Part shown: one piece after another, positions 16,530-24,408 of the stretch | Layout of the letters: every line of letters begins with the position of its first letter | Position numbering within the stretch: the first letter of the stretch is position 1 | Assembly: GCF_014205015.1 (NCBI RefSeq) | Contig: NZ_JACHMO010000001.1 | Location: 7,502,001 to 7,566,000 of the forward strand | Origin: Saccharothrix ecbatanensis | GTDB taxonomy: Bacteria > Actinomycetota > Actinomycetes > Mycobacteriales > Pseudonocardiaceae | Direction: 5' to 3' | Length of the DNA: 64,000 nt | The notes under the pieces: generated by a model | Databases searched by the model: none | The model's input: the letters and a program-made list of their open reading frames with translations, nothing else | What the model was told of the DNA's origin: nothing | Made by a program: the position numbers and the translations under genes

Positions 16530-17104
16530 CGGCCCTCCGCCGGGCTCAGGGCGAGCTGCCGGTCGGTCAGTTCGGAGATCGAGGACGTGCTGTCGGGGCC
16601 GTAGCCCTCTACGCGGAACACGTCGTTGCCGCGGATGTAGTGGCCGTGGAAGACGTTGTCCTGGTGGCGCATGAGCAGCCCCGGGTGGTTCGTCGGCCGC
16701 AGTTCGTGACCGCCCTGCTCGTACAGCCGGTCGATCGCGGCCAGGGCCGGTCGCGGGTCCGCGCGGGCGGTGAACCGCCACACACCCAGGGTGGTGCCCT
16801 TGGCGTCGCGGGTGATCCGGCCGGTCATCCGCACCACGCCGTGGTCCGCGAGGAGCTTCACCTCGGGATCGGTCAGCACACCGGAGCCCAGGAACTTCGC
16901 CGGCGTGGCCTCCAGCTCGAACACCAGCGGGTTCGGCGGGGTGACCAGCAGGTCCGGCAGCGGCTCGACGTAGGGCAGGCGAGGGGTCGGATCGGCCGCC
17001 ACGGCCACCGGCGCGGCACGCGGCCCGTCCGGCCTGGCGACCCAGGCTCCGACCGTGACCGCGCTCAGCAGCACGAGCACGATGATGACGGACGCCGGCT
17101 TCAC
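16526..17104 (-). CDS. Secreted or membrane-anchored protein opening the acylation operon
   Basis: A 192-aa protein with an N-terminal hydrophobic segment (SVIIVLVLLSAVTVGAWVA) serving as signal anchor, then an extracellular domain without recognised family. GTG at 17104 is chosen because GGGGGAG lies about six bases upstream; an in-frame ATG at 17137 has none. Visible features are an EPLPDLLVTPPNPLVF stretch and an RVEGYGPDSTSSI segment near the end. It is the first gene of the minus-strand polysaccharide operon. Its function is unknown. Confidence 0.6.
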   Translation of the reverse strand: MKPASVIIVLVLLSAVTVGAWVARPDGPRAAPVAVAADPTPRLPYVEPLPDLLVTPPNPLVFELEATPAKFLGSGVLTDPEVKLLADHGVVRMTGRITRDAKGTTLGVWRFTARADPRPALAAIDRLYEQGGHELRPTNHPGLLMRHQDNVFHGHYIRGNDVFRVEGYGPDSTSSISELTDRQLALSPAEGR

Positions 17105-17169
17105 AAGTACTCCCCCAACGGTGGTGTGCCGGGTCATTATCGCTGATCAACCACGTGCCCTGAGCCGCG

Positions 17170-17183
17170 TACGATCGATGCCA
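17170..17183 (+). promoter_or_regulatory. Leaderless-type promoter of msrA
   Basis: TACGAT at 17170-17175 stands seven bases before the ATG at 17183, the spacing expected if transcription starts at or next to the start codon. No Shine-Dalgarno sequence precedes the ATG. The -35 is not clear in the 65 bases shared with the divergent operon. Confidence 0.45.
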
Positions 17184-17842
17184 TGGCGTGGTTCGGGCGT
17201 GACAAGAGTCAGATGGTCGCACAGGTCGACGCGCTCCCGGGCAGGAACGAGCCCATGGCCGTCCCGGACCGGCACGCGGTCTTCCCGGACCGTGGGATCA
17301 AGCCCCCGTTCCCCGAGGGGTTGGAGACCGCGGTCTTCGGCATGGGGTGCTTCTGGGGCGTGGAGCGGATCTTCTGGCAGACCGAGGGCGTGCACACGAC
17401 GGCGGCCGGTTACGCGGGCGGTCACACGCCGAACCCGACGTACGAGGAGGTCTGCTCCGGTCTGACCGGGCACACCGAGGTCGTGCTCGTCGTGTTCGAT
17501 CCCGCGGTGGTGTCGTTCGAGGACCTGATGCGGGTGTTCTGGCAGGGCCACGACCCGACGCAGGGGATGCGCCAGGGCAACGACATGGGCACGCAGTACC
17601 GGTCGGCGGTGTACTGGACGTCCGACGCGCAGCGGCAGGTGGCGGAGGCGAGCCGGAAGGTCTACCAGGAGGCGCTGAACGGCGCCCGCCACGGCGAGAT
17701 CAGCACGGAGATCGCGCCCCTGGGGGAGTTCTACTACGCCGAGGAGTACCACCAGCAGTACCTGTCGGACGCCAAGAACCCGAACGGCTACTGCGGCGTC
17801 GCCGGCACCGGCGTCTCGTGCCCGATCGGCCTGAACCTGTAG
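17183..17842 (+). CDS. msrA: Peptide methionine sulfoxide reductase A
   Basis: A 219-aa MsrA with the catalytic GCFWG motif (Cys56), [21 protein letters not shown] and a C-terminal [14 protein letters not shown] that holds the recycling cysteines. The enzyme repairs methionine-S-sulfoxide in the cytoplasm using thioredoxin. The length agrees with the family, including a 45-residue N-terminal extension with [11 protein letters not shown], common in actinobacteria. It stands alone, divergent from the polysaccharide operon. Confidence 0.96.
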   Translation: MAWFGRDKSQMVAQVDALPGRNEPMAVPDRHAVFPDRGIKPPFPEGLETAVFGMGCFWGVERIFWQTEGVHTTAAGYAGGHTPNPTYEEVCSGLTGHTEVVLVVFDPAVVSFEDLMRVFWQGHDPTQGMRQGNDMGTQYRSAVYWTSDAQRQVAEASRKVYQEALNGARHGEISTEIAPLGEFYYAEEYHQQYLSDAKNPNGYCGVAGTGVSCPIGLNL

Positions 17843-17876
17843 CCGCCGTCACGATGGCCGCGAGCGTGATCCGCCG

Positions 17877-18128
17877 TCACTTCCCGTAGTGGTAGCGACA
17901 GGCGGCGATCCTGATCTCGTCGCCCTCGACCTTGTACACCAGACGGTGCTCGTCGGTGATCCGGCGTGACCAATACCCCTGGAACCCGTGTTTCAGGGGT
18001 ATTGGCTTGCCGATGCCCTCGTTGCCGTGACGACGGATGTCCTTGATCAAGTCGTTGACGCGCTTGAGGACCTTCCGATCCTCGGTCTGCCACCACAGGT
18101 AGGCGTCCCACGCCTGCGCGGCCCACAC
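17877..18128 (-). CDS. yoeB: YoeB-family endoribonuclease toxin without visible antitoxin
   Basis: An 83-aa protein that matches YoeB nearly end to end: AWDAYLWWQ, VNDLIKDIRR, GIGKPIPLKH, GYWSRRITDEHRLVY and a CRYHYGK end with the catalytic His-Tyr. YoeB cuts mRNA at the ribosome and is normally held by YefM encoded just upstream. Here the frame upstream has a stop five codons before the GTG at 18128, the usual first few residues are missing, and no YefM-like sequence is found on either strand before the ABC transporter. It may be an orphan or a decaying locus. Confidence 0.85.
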   Translation of the reverse strand: MWAAQAWDAYLWWQTEDRKVLKRVNDLIKDIRRHGNEGIGKPIPLKHGFQGYWSRRITDEHRLVYKVEGDEIRIAACRYHYGK

Positions 18129-18183
18129 GCGCCTGCCTGGTCATGTCCGCTTCGACCAGGCGAAATCCGGTGGACCGGCCACT

Positions 18184-18204
18184 TAGGATGTGGGAGCGCT
18201 CCCC
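18184..18204 (+). promoter_or_regulatory. Promoter -10 with overlapping CebR-type operator
   Basis: TAGGAT at 18184-18189 is a -10 hexamer. TGGGAGCGCTCCCC at 18191-18204 matches the 14-base palindrome TGGGAGCGCTCCCA, the operator of LacI-family cellobiose regulators (CebR/CelR) in actinobacteria, at 13 of 14 positions. It covers the expected transcription start, the classical place for repression, 55 bases before the ABC transporter start. Confidence 0.6.
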
Positions 18205-18258
18205 CGCACGGCGTGGTGTGGGTTTTTCGTGGCCCCCGGTTTCAGGAGCTTCCGCACC

Positions 18259-20010
18259 ATGCCCGATGGTCCGCTCGACCACCGCTACCGCGGCGAGCAC
18301 CCCGTCCGCACCCTCCTCTACCTCTTCCGCGAAGACCGCACCCACCTCCTCCTCGGCGCGGGCGCCTTCTTCGTCAAGCACAGCCCCACCTGGCTGACCC
18401 CGGTCATCACGGCCCACGTCATCGACGTCGTCGTCGAGCGCAAACCGCTCATCGGCATGTGGCTCGGCGCGGGACTCCTGCTGGTCATGCTGGTGCTCAA
18501 CTACCCGTTCGCCGTCCTCTACACGCGCTGGTGGTACGGCAGCGCCCGGCGCATGGGCATGCGGATGAGGTCGGCGCTCAGCCGGCGCATGCAACAGCTG
18601 TCCATCGGCTACCACGCCCGCGTCAGCGCCGGCGTGTTGCAGACCAAGGTCATCCGGGACGTCGAGGCCATCGAGACCTCCACCCAACAGGTCGGCGACC
18701 AAGGCCTCTCGGCGGTCGCCATGTTGACCGGCGCGCTGGTGGTCATCGGACTGACCGTGCCCGCGTTCCTGCCGGTCTTCCTGCTCGTCGTCCCCGCCGC
18801 CGCAGTCCTCGTCATGTGGCTGCGCGGCCGGCTGCGCGAGTACAACGAGTCGTTCCGCCACGAGGTCGAGCAGCTGTCGTCCCGGGTCGGCGAGATGACC
18901 ACCCTCATCCCGATCACCCGCGCCCACGGCCTGGAAAGCACCGCCCTCAACCGCATGGACGGCACGCTCCGACAAGTCCTCGCCGCGAGCCTCAAGCTGG
19001 ACGGCCTCAACGTCCGCTTCGGCGCCCTCGCCTGGATCCTGCTCAACGCCCTGGGCGTCGGCTGCCTGGCCGGCTCCGCCCTCGCCGCCTACCACGGCTG
19101 GCTCGCCGTCACCCCCGGTGACGTGGTCATGCTCAGCGCCTACTTCGCCTCGCTGACCGGCGCGGTCACGATGCTGATGAGCCTCACCCCGGTGATCAGC
19201 AAGGGCCTGGAGTCGGTGCGGTCGCTCGGCGAGGTGCTGGAGGCGCCCGACCTGGAGCACAACGCCGGCAAGGCGCACGTCGATGTCGTCCACGGCGGCG
19301 TGCGGTTCGAGGACGTCGCGTACACCTACCCGGAGGCCACGCGGAGTTCGATCAGCGACTTCACCCTGGACGTGCGGCCGGGCGAGACGATCGCGCTGAT
19401 CGGCGCGTCCGGCGCGGGCAAGTCCACGGCGTTGAACCTGGTCATCGGCTTCCTCCGGCCGACCGAGGGTCGGATTCTGCTGGACGGTGTCGACATGGAG
19501 ACACTGGACCTGCGCAGCTACCGGCAGTTCGTCTCGGTCGTGCCGCAGGAGTCCATCCTGTTCGAGGGCACCATCCGGGACAACGTCACCTACGGCCTGG
19601 ACGACGTGCCCGAGGACGTCGTCCGCCAGGCCCTCGCCGACGCCAACGCCCTGGAGTTCATCGACCGCCTGCCGACCGGCCTGGACACCGTGGTCGGCGA
19701 CCGCGGCGCACGGCTGTCCGGCGGCCAGAAGCAGCGGCTCGCCATCGCCCGCGCCCTGATCCGCGACCCGAGGGTGCTCGTGCTGGACGAGGCGACCTCC
19801 GCGCTGGACAACAAGTCCGAGGCGCTGGTGCAGCAGGCGCTCGCCCGACTCGTGCACGGCCGGACCGTGTTCGTGGTGGCGCACCGGCTCACCACGATCC
19901 GCAACGCCGACCGCATCGTGGTGATGGAGGACGGCCGGATCGCGGAGATCGGCTCGCACGACGAACTGCTCCGGACGGACGGGCTCTACGCCCGCGCCCA
20001 GTCCGCGTAG
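18259..20010 (+). CDS. ABC exporter, fused membrane and ATPase domains
   Basis: A 583-aa half-transporter: six membrane helices (about residues 30-300), then an ATPase with Walker A GASGAGKST, Q-loop VVPQESIL, signature LSGGQKQR, Walker B VLVLDEATSALD and H-loop VAHRL. The ATG at 18259 has AGGAG ten bases upstream. It acts as a homodimer or with a partner not seen nearby. The substrate is unknown: the family includes lipid, peptide and drug exporters. A CebR-type operator upstream links it to beta-glucan or cellobiose signals, which is unusual for an exporter. Confidence 0.92.
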   Translation: MPDGPLDHRYRGEHPVRTLLYLFREDRTHLLLGAGAFFVKHSPTWLTPVITAHVIDVVVERKPLIGMWLGAGLLLVMLVLNYPFAVLYTRWWYGSARRMGMRMRSALSRRMQQLSIGYHARVSAGVLQTKVIRDVEAIETSTQQVGDQGLSAVAMLTGALVVIGLTVPAFLPVFLLVVPAAAVLVMWLRGRLREYNESFRHEVEQLSSRVGEMTTLIPITRAHGLESTALNRMDGTLRQVLAASLKLDGLNVRFGALAWILLNALGVGCLAGSALAAYHGWLAVTPGDVVMLSAYFASLTGAVTMLMSLTPVISKGLESVRSLGEVLEAPDLEHNAGKAHVDVVHGGVRFEDVAYTYPEATRSSISDFTLDVRPGETIALIGASGAGKSTALNLVIGFLRPTEGRILLDGVDMETLDLRSYRQFVSVVPQESILFEGTIRDNVTYGLDDVPEDVVRQALADANALEFIDRLPTGLDTVVGDRGARLSGGQKQRLAIARALIRDPRVLVLDEATSALDNKSEALVQQALARLVHGRTVFVVAHRLTTIRNADRIVVMEDGRIAEIGSHDELLRTDGLYARAQSA

Positions 20011-20050
20011 CCCAGTCCGCCTGGCCCGGTTCGCCTAACCCACGCCGGTT

Positions 20051-20581
20051 TCAGTTCCTCTTGGTGAGCAGGGTCGGGCCGACGATCCGCCGCGCGATCC
20101 GGCGCAGTCGGCTGCGTGGCTTCGCCGGTTCGGTCGGCTTGGCCGCGGCCGGTGCGGCCGGTGCGCCTGGTGCGGCAGCGGGGGCCGGGGTGGGGTCGGG
20201 AGTCGGTTCCGCGACGGGCGCGGCGGCTGCGGGCGGGACAGGGGCGGGGAGCGGGACAGGAGCGGCGGGAACGCCGTTGACCGAGCCGTTGCTCGCCCCG
20301 TTGCTCGCCCCGTTGACCGAGCCGTTGCTTGCCCTGTTGACAGCGCCGTTGACAGCGCCGTTGGTCGTGGCACTCGGCGGGCCGGGCACGACGTGGCCGT
20401 TGGTCGGCGGCCTCCCGGGCTCGAACGCGCTCGCAGACGCCGGAACCGGCGGGATGTTCGTCGCGGTCATCGGTTCGGTCGTGGGCCAAACGGGATCGTG
20501 GGTGGCGGCGACGGGCTGGATGCGGACCGTTGGGGTGTCGTTGCTTCGCTGGGTCTGAGTGGGCACCTGGCTGGACGTCAC
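20051..20581 (-). CDS. Low-complexity protein with Asn-Gly repeats
   Basis: A 176-aa protein of mostly disordered sequence: a Thr/Pro-rich head, a run of about ten four-residue repeats of the type NGAV/NGAS/NGSV around the middle, a Pro/Ala-rich stretch and a basic C-terminus (RSRLRRIARRIVG). GTG at 20581 has GAGG six bases upstream. There is no signal peptide or membrane helix. Codon usage is normal for the region, so it is likely translated, but the function cannot be read. It could bind membrane lipids or nucleic acid through the basic end. Confidence 0.5.
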   Translation of the reverse strand: MTSSQVPTQTQRSNDTPTVRIQPVAATHDPVWPTTEPMTATNIPPVPASASAFEPGRPPTNGHVVPGPPSATTNGAVNGAVNRASNGSVNGASNGASNGSVNGVPAAPVPLPAPVPPAAAAPVAEPTPDPTPAPAAAPGAPAAPAAAKPTEPAKPRSRLRRIARRIVGPTLLTKRN

Positions 20582-20643
20582 GCCTCGATCTTGCCAAAAC
20601 ACGCTGTGTGATCCAGTCCCGGGGAAGTTCGGGTGCGGGGGAA

Positions 20644-21063
20644 TCAGCAGAAGATCAGCCCGCACTGCTTGCGGGTCGTCGTGGTCGTGGTCGTCGTCGT
20701 GGTGGGCCGCCGCGTGGTGGTCGTGGTCGGCCGCACCGCGGTGGTGGTCGTCGTGGTGGTGACGCCCGTGGTGGTCGCCGCGGTGTCCGTCGTCGTGGTC
20801 GTCGTGCTCGACGCGGTGGTGGTCGTGGTCGAGGAGCTGGACTGCGACGACGACGACGACGAGGACGAACTGACGCCGGTCACGGTCACCGTCCGGCTCG
20901 GTTGGCCGCTGCGCTTGACGACCACGATCTCACCGCCGTTCGGCGGCGGCAGGCCCTGCGGGGACTTCGCCACGGCCGCCTGGGACACGAGGAGCGCCGC
21001 CAACGCCGCGCCTACCAACGCGCCGAAGGCCAGCCGTCCGGAACCACCCAGCGCGGTGAGCAT
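20644..21063 (-). CDS. Secreted Ser/Thr-rich protein
   Basis: A 139-aa protein with a signal-peptide-like start (LAFGALVGAALAALLVSQAAVAKS), a short unique region (PPPNGGEIVVVKRSGQPSR) and then about 80 residues of nearly pure Ser/Thr, ending in RKQCGLIFC with two cysteines. Such regions are often O-glycosylated spacers in the cell wall. Start at the ATG 21063. I do not recognise a family. Confidence 0.6.
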   Translation of the reverse strand: MLTALGGSGRLAFGALVGAALAALLVSQAAVAKSPQGLPPPNGGEIVVVKRSGQPSRTVTVTGVSSSSSSSSSQSSSSTTTTTASSTTTTTTDTAATTTGVTTTTTTTAVRPTTTTTRRPTTTTTTTTTTRKQCGLIFC

Positions 21064-21112
21064 CCACAACGACTACCGGCCTCACCCGGTCGGGTCAAAT
21101 CCTTCGGGACAT

Positions 21113-21153
21113 CTGGTACCGGCCCGACACTTCGGGTATCAGGCCGGTACCAG
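21113..21153 (-). terminator. Inverted repeat downstream of the OsmC gene
   Basis: Twelve-base perfect arms CTGGTACCGGCC (21113-21124) and GGCCGGTACCAG (21142-21153) enclose a 17-base loop. It lies ten bases past the stop of the OsmC gene and 50 bases before the Ser/Thr-rich gene, as expected for a terminator, although an operator for the next gene is possible. Confidence 0.55.
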
Positions 21154-21163
21154 AGTCATCGGG

Positions 21164-21589
21164 TCACGCCAGGGTGGCGGTCAACGTGATCTCGGTGCCC
21201 GTCAGCGCCTGGCTGACCGGGCAGTTCTTCTTGGCGTTCTCGGCAGCCGCCGCGAAACCCTCGGCGTCGAGGCCGGGCACGACCGCGGTGACGGTCAGGT
21301 GGATGCCGGTGATGCCGGTGCCCGGCTGGAACGTCACCTCGGCCGAGGTGTCGACCTGCTGCGGCGGGGTGCCCGCCTGCGCGAGGCCGTGCGACAGCGC
21401 CATCGAGTAGCAGGACGAGTGGGCGGCGGCGATCAGCTCTTCCGGGCTGGTCTTGCCGTTCGCGGCCTCGGCGCGGGACGGCCAGCTCACGTCGAACGTG
21501 CCGATGCCCGACGACTCCAGGGCGACGCTGCCCTTGCCCTCCAGCAGGTTGCCTTCCCAGTGCGTGGTCGCCTTGCGGGTGGTGGCCAT
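21164..21589 (-). CDS. osmC: OsmC/Ohr-family peroxiredoxin
   Basis: A 141-aa protein with the two redox cysteines of the family: Cys60 in AAAHSSCYSMALSH and Cys123 in KKNCPVSQAL. The Arg/Glu pair needed to activate the peroxide cysteine is present in the WPSRAEAANGKTSPEEL region. OsmC-type enzymes reduce organic hydroperoxides in the cytoplasm with a dihydrolipoyl or thiol donor. The ATG is preceded by GGAG. No MarR-type regulator is beside it. Confidence 0.93.
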   Translation of the reverse strand: MATTRKATTHWEGNLLEGKGSVALESSGIGTFDVSWPSRAEAANGKTSPEELIAAAHSSCYSMALSHGLAQAGTPPQQVDTSAEVTFQPGTGITGIHLTVTAVVPGLDAEGFAAAAENAKKNCPVSQALTGTEITLTATLA

Positions 21590-21700
21590 GTCTGCAACTC
21601 CGTCTTCGATGAGGAAAACCCTTCGGGATCAACCTAATGGGCATCATCGGCGGGCGCCGCAGGACGTGATCGACGTGCGCTGTGACCGGGAACGCACGAA

Positions 21701-21730
21701 AAGACCCCCGGTGCGTGCACCGGGGGTCTT
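21701..21730. terminator. Strong terminator after the tRNA gene
   Basis: Fourteen-base perfect arms (21701-21714, 21717-21730) with a two-base tip. Read on the minus strand it follows the tRNA by six bases and is followed by a TTTT run, a good intrinsic terminator. Confidence 0.85.
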
Positions 21731-21735
21731 GTAAG

Positions 21736-21808
21736 AGCGGATGACGAGACTCGAACTCGCGACCCTCACCTTGGCAAGGTGATGCGCTACCAACTGCGCT
21801 ACATCCGC
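21736..21808 (-). tRNA. tRNA-Gly (anticodon GCC)
   Basis: On the minus strand the gene starts GCGGATG and closes with CATCCGC plus a T discriminator, giving a seven-pair acceptor stem. It has a D-arm with AGTTGGTAG, an anticodon stem-loop CACCTTGCCAAGGTG with GCC in the middle, and a T-arm with GTTCGAGTC. The length is 73 bases without encoded CCA. Confidence 0.97.
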
Positions 21809-21821
21809 CTGTTGCGGAGAA

Positions 21822-22247
21822 CTATACCGGACGTTCAAAGGTGGTTTCGACAGGGGGGTTGCCCGCCAGGGGCCCCGACTCGGCCAACAGCCGGTCGACC
21901 TCGGACAACCGCTCCTTGGACCACCGCCACTCCCACAGCGGCCGGACCCGGTCGACCACCTCGGCGGGCAGCCACGGCGCCACCTCGTCGCACAGCTCCC
22001 ACTCGTCGAACACGTGCTCGTAGAAGCTCACCACGGACGCGTCGGACAGGAACCGCTCCGGCTGCCGGAAGCACCAGTGCGCGAACCCGTACACCCGGCC
22101 GAGCACCTCGCGGTCGCCCTCCCGGTGCGCCTCCAGCGCGAGTTGCCACAACTCGGACAGGAACACGTGGCAGGACCACGACTCGCGCTCGACAACGGCG
22201 CTCAGCTCGGGGAGGAGGGCGGAAGCCCTTGTGCGCCAATCGACCAC
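21822..22247 (-). CDS. Conserved hypothetical protein, all-helical
   Basis: A 141-aa acidic, Trp-rich protein with no signal or membrane segment: MVDWRTRASALLPELS, FLSELWQLALEAHREG, FYEHVFDEWEL and PAEVVDRVRPLWEWRW. I do not recognise a family with certainty. The GTG at 22247 has no ribosome-binding site, so it may be leaderless. It ends 13 bases from the tRNA gene on the same strand. Confidence 0.6.
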   Translation of the reverse strand: MVDWRTRASALLPELSAVVERESWSCHVFLSELWQLALEAHREGDREVLGRVYGFAHWCFRQPERFLSDASVVSFYEHVFDEWELCDEVAPWLPAEVVDRVRPLWEWRWSKERLSEVDRLLAESGPLAGNPPVETTFERPV

Positions 22248-22493
22248 GCGGCAGGAGGTTACCCGCCGCGGCCGCCGTTGCCGCCCGGTCGCCCATCACC
22301 TGACGCCCACCCGTGACCGCCCCGTCACCGACCGCTAGCGCCCGATTGCGGTAGTCAGGTGCCCTGGCTAGCCCGAACGGCCCACGCCGTCCGTAGGGTC
22401 TTCGGTATCGGCTCGCTATCACTTCGGCCCGGAATCAGCCGACTGTGGCATCTTGACCACTGGACCACAGGCGGGTGGGAGGTGCCGGGCGGG

Positions 22494-23861
22494 ATGGCGG
22501 ACGATGCCGATTTCGACCGGGAACTGCTCGCCAGGCTCAGGGCGGGTGACGACGGCGCGTTCGGCGAGCTGTTCACCCGGCACGCGGACGCCGTCCGCAG
22601 GTTCGCCCTCCGGCACGTGCGCGAGCACGCCGAGGCCGACGACCTGACCGCCGAGGCGTTCTTCCGGGTCCTCCAGGCGATCCGCCGGGGCAACGGCCCG
22701 ACCGACCACGTCCGCACCTACCTGCTGACCGTCGCACGCCGGGTGGCGTGGGAGTGGAGCGCGCGGCGGCGGGACGTGCCGGTGGAGGACGACGAGCTGA
22801 GCCGCCGCGTCGAGCCGTTCCCGGACGTCACGGCGAACCGGCCGGAGCACGCGCTGATCTCCCGCGCGTTCACCAGCCTGCCCGAGCGGTGGCGCACGGT
22901 GCTGTGGCAGGTCGAGGTGGAGGGCGAGCGGCCCGCCGCGGTCGCGCCCAACTTCGGCCTGAGCCCGAACGCGATGGCCGCGCTGGCCCGCCGTGCCCGT
23001 GAAGGGCTGCGCGCGGCGTACTTGCAGGCGCACCTGGCCGAGGACGCCGGGCCGCGCGCGTGCAGCTCGGTGGTCGCCAAGCTCGGCGTGTACACGGCCG
23101 GCGGGTCGCAGGGCGGCGAGCAGAAGCGCATCCGCAAGCACCTCCAGACGTGCGCCTCGTGCAACGCGCTGCACGCCGAGCTGGCCGAGGTCTGCTCGAC
23201 GCTCCGGGCGCACGCGGCGAGCATCGCCGTGCCGGTCGCCGCGACCGCGTTGCTCGCACCGGCCGTTCTCGGCCCGACGGCGCTGGGTTCCGCGGTGATG
23301 AGCAAGGCCGCGCTCCTCACCGGCCGGGTGAAGCTGGTGTTCGCCGCCGCCGCCTCGGTCGCCGCCGTCGGCCTGTTCGGGATGGTGGCCGGCACGTTCA
23401 CCGGCGCGCCCGGTCCGGGCCTGGTCCAGTCCGGTCCCGACGGCGCGCCCGGCGAGAACGTGCTGGCGCTGTGCTCGACCGGCCCGACCACGACCGTGAC
23501 CGGCACGGCGACCAGCGCGACGTCCCCCGAAGCCCAGCACGTCGTGCACACGAAGACCGTCCAGCCGAAGCGCTCGGCGCCGACGACCACGTCCGGTGCC
23601 GCCCTGGCCGCACCCCCGACGGGCACGTCGACGTCGACCGTCCCGGCCGAACCCCGCACCCTGCCGGTCGGCACGGCGTCGTCCGCGATCACCACGTCCC
23701 AGCCCGGCCCGGAGATCCTGATCAGCACCACCGGGACCACCACGGCGACCAGCACGGTCACCACCACCGACACGGCCAAGACGGACGAACCGCCGCAGCC
23801 GACCGCCACCACGACGACCGTGGTCCTCAAGCCGACGCCGAGCCGCCTCGACCCCGCGTGA
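22494..23861 (+). CDS. ECF sigma factor fused to a zinc-binding anti-sigma domain and membrane segment
   Basis: A 455-aa protein. Residues 1-180 are an ECF sigma factor: region 2 with DDLTAEAFFRVLQAI, region 4 with SLPERWRTVLWQVEVEG and a helix-turn-helix. Residues 185-240 carry an anti-sigma zinc motif, HLQTCASC (His216, Cys220, Cys223), with Cys190 25 residues upstream. A membrane helix follows at about 280-300, then a 155-residue Thr/Pro-rich region predicted outside the cell. Such fusions keep their own sigma domain at the membrane until released. The ATG at 22494 has GGGAGG eleven bases upstream; GTG 22482 is an alternative. The signal and promoter are unknown. Confidence 0.85.
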   Translation: MADDADFDRELLARLRAGDDGAFGELFTRHADAVRRFALRHVREHAEADDLTAEAFFRVLQAIRRGNGPTDHVRTYLLTVARRVAWEWSARRRDVPVEDDELSRRVEPFPDVTANRPEHALISRAFTSLPERWRTVLWQVEVEGERPAAVAPNFGLSPNAMAALARRAREGLRAAYLQAHLAEDAGPRACSSVVAKLGVYTAGGSQGGEQKRIRKHLQTCASCNALHAELAEVCSTLRAHAASIAVPVAATALLAPAVLGPTALGSAVMSKAALLTGRVKLVFAAAASVAAVGLFGMVAGTFTGAPGPGLVQSGPDGAPGENVLALCSTGPTTTVTGTATSATSPEAQHVVHTKTVQPKRSAPTTTSGAALAAPPTGTSTSTVPAEPRTLPVGTASSAITTSQPGPEILISTTGTTTATSTVTTTDTAKTDEPPQPTATTTTVVLKPTPSRLDPA

Positions 23862-23946
23862 CTGCGGGGTTCACCCACGAGGTGCAAGACTTTGCCGGTA
23901 GCGTGGGAAACGCTGAGTGATCGCTCGACGTCTTGAGGAGACGGTG

Positions 23947-24381
23947 ATGACGCGGCTGGTGCGCGGCGCGGACGGCCGGATGTGGACGGTGCGCAGTCAG
24001 ATCGAGTGGCGCAACCCGTCTGCCGACGCCGACTTCGAACACGATGTGAGCGGCGGTTACGGGCCGGGCGTGCTGATGCTCGCGATCGTCGTCGTGATGG
24101 GCGTCGTGCTGGTGTCCTGGACACCGACGGACGTGGTCGTGCCGGGGTGGCTGATCCTGGCGCTGATCCTGGTGTTCCTGTTCTTCCCGGTCCGCTGGGC
24201 GGTGCGCCGGCCGTGGCGGGTGGCCGCCGAGTCGAAGAAGACCGAGGAGCTGCCGCCGGAGCGCTGGGTCGGCTCGGTGCGCGGTTTCCTGACCGTGCGC
24301 AACGAGGTCGCCAACGTGGCCCGCAAGATCGAGATGTACTCGCTGCCCGACCTGGACGGTCCGCTGCAACCGGTCGACTGA
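23947..24381 (+). CDS. Small two-helix membrane protein
   Basis: A 144-aa protein: a basic head, a pair of membrane helices (VLMLAIVVVMGVVLVSW and WLILALILVFLFFPVRW) with a very short turn, and a cytoplasmic tail with RGFLTVRNEVANVARKIEMY. The ATG at 23947 has GAGGAG six bases away. No family is recognised. It follows the sigma-fusion gene by 85 bases and precedes the glycosylase by 27. Confidence 0.65.
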   Translation: MTRLVRGADGRMWTVRSQIEWRNPSADADFEHDVSGGYGPGVLMLAIVVVMGVVLVSWTPTDVVVPGWLILALILVFLFFPVRWAVRRPWRVAAESKKTEELPPERWVGSVRGFLTVRNEVANVARKIEMYSLPDLDGPLQPVD

Positions 24382-24408
24382 TCGCCCTCGCCGGGTGACA
24401 CTGTTCGC

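Noticed and set aside
18129..18258. YefM-like antitoxin before YoeB
   Set aside because: An in-frame stop lies five codons upstream and the other frames give no YefM motif.
17788..19959. Long minus-strand frame across the ABC exporter
   Set aside because: Asp/His/Gln-rich shadow composition; the plus strand has all ABC motifs.
21736..21808. tRNA-Gly as the attachment site of an integrated element
   Set aside because: No integrase, no repeated tRNA 3' end and no change in base composition are seen next to it.
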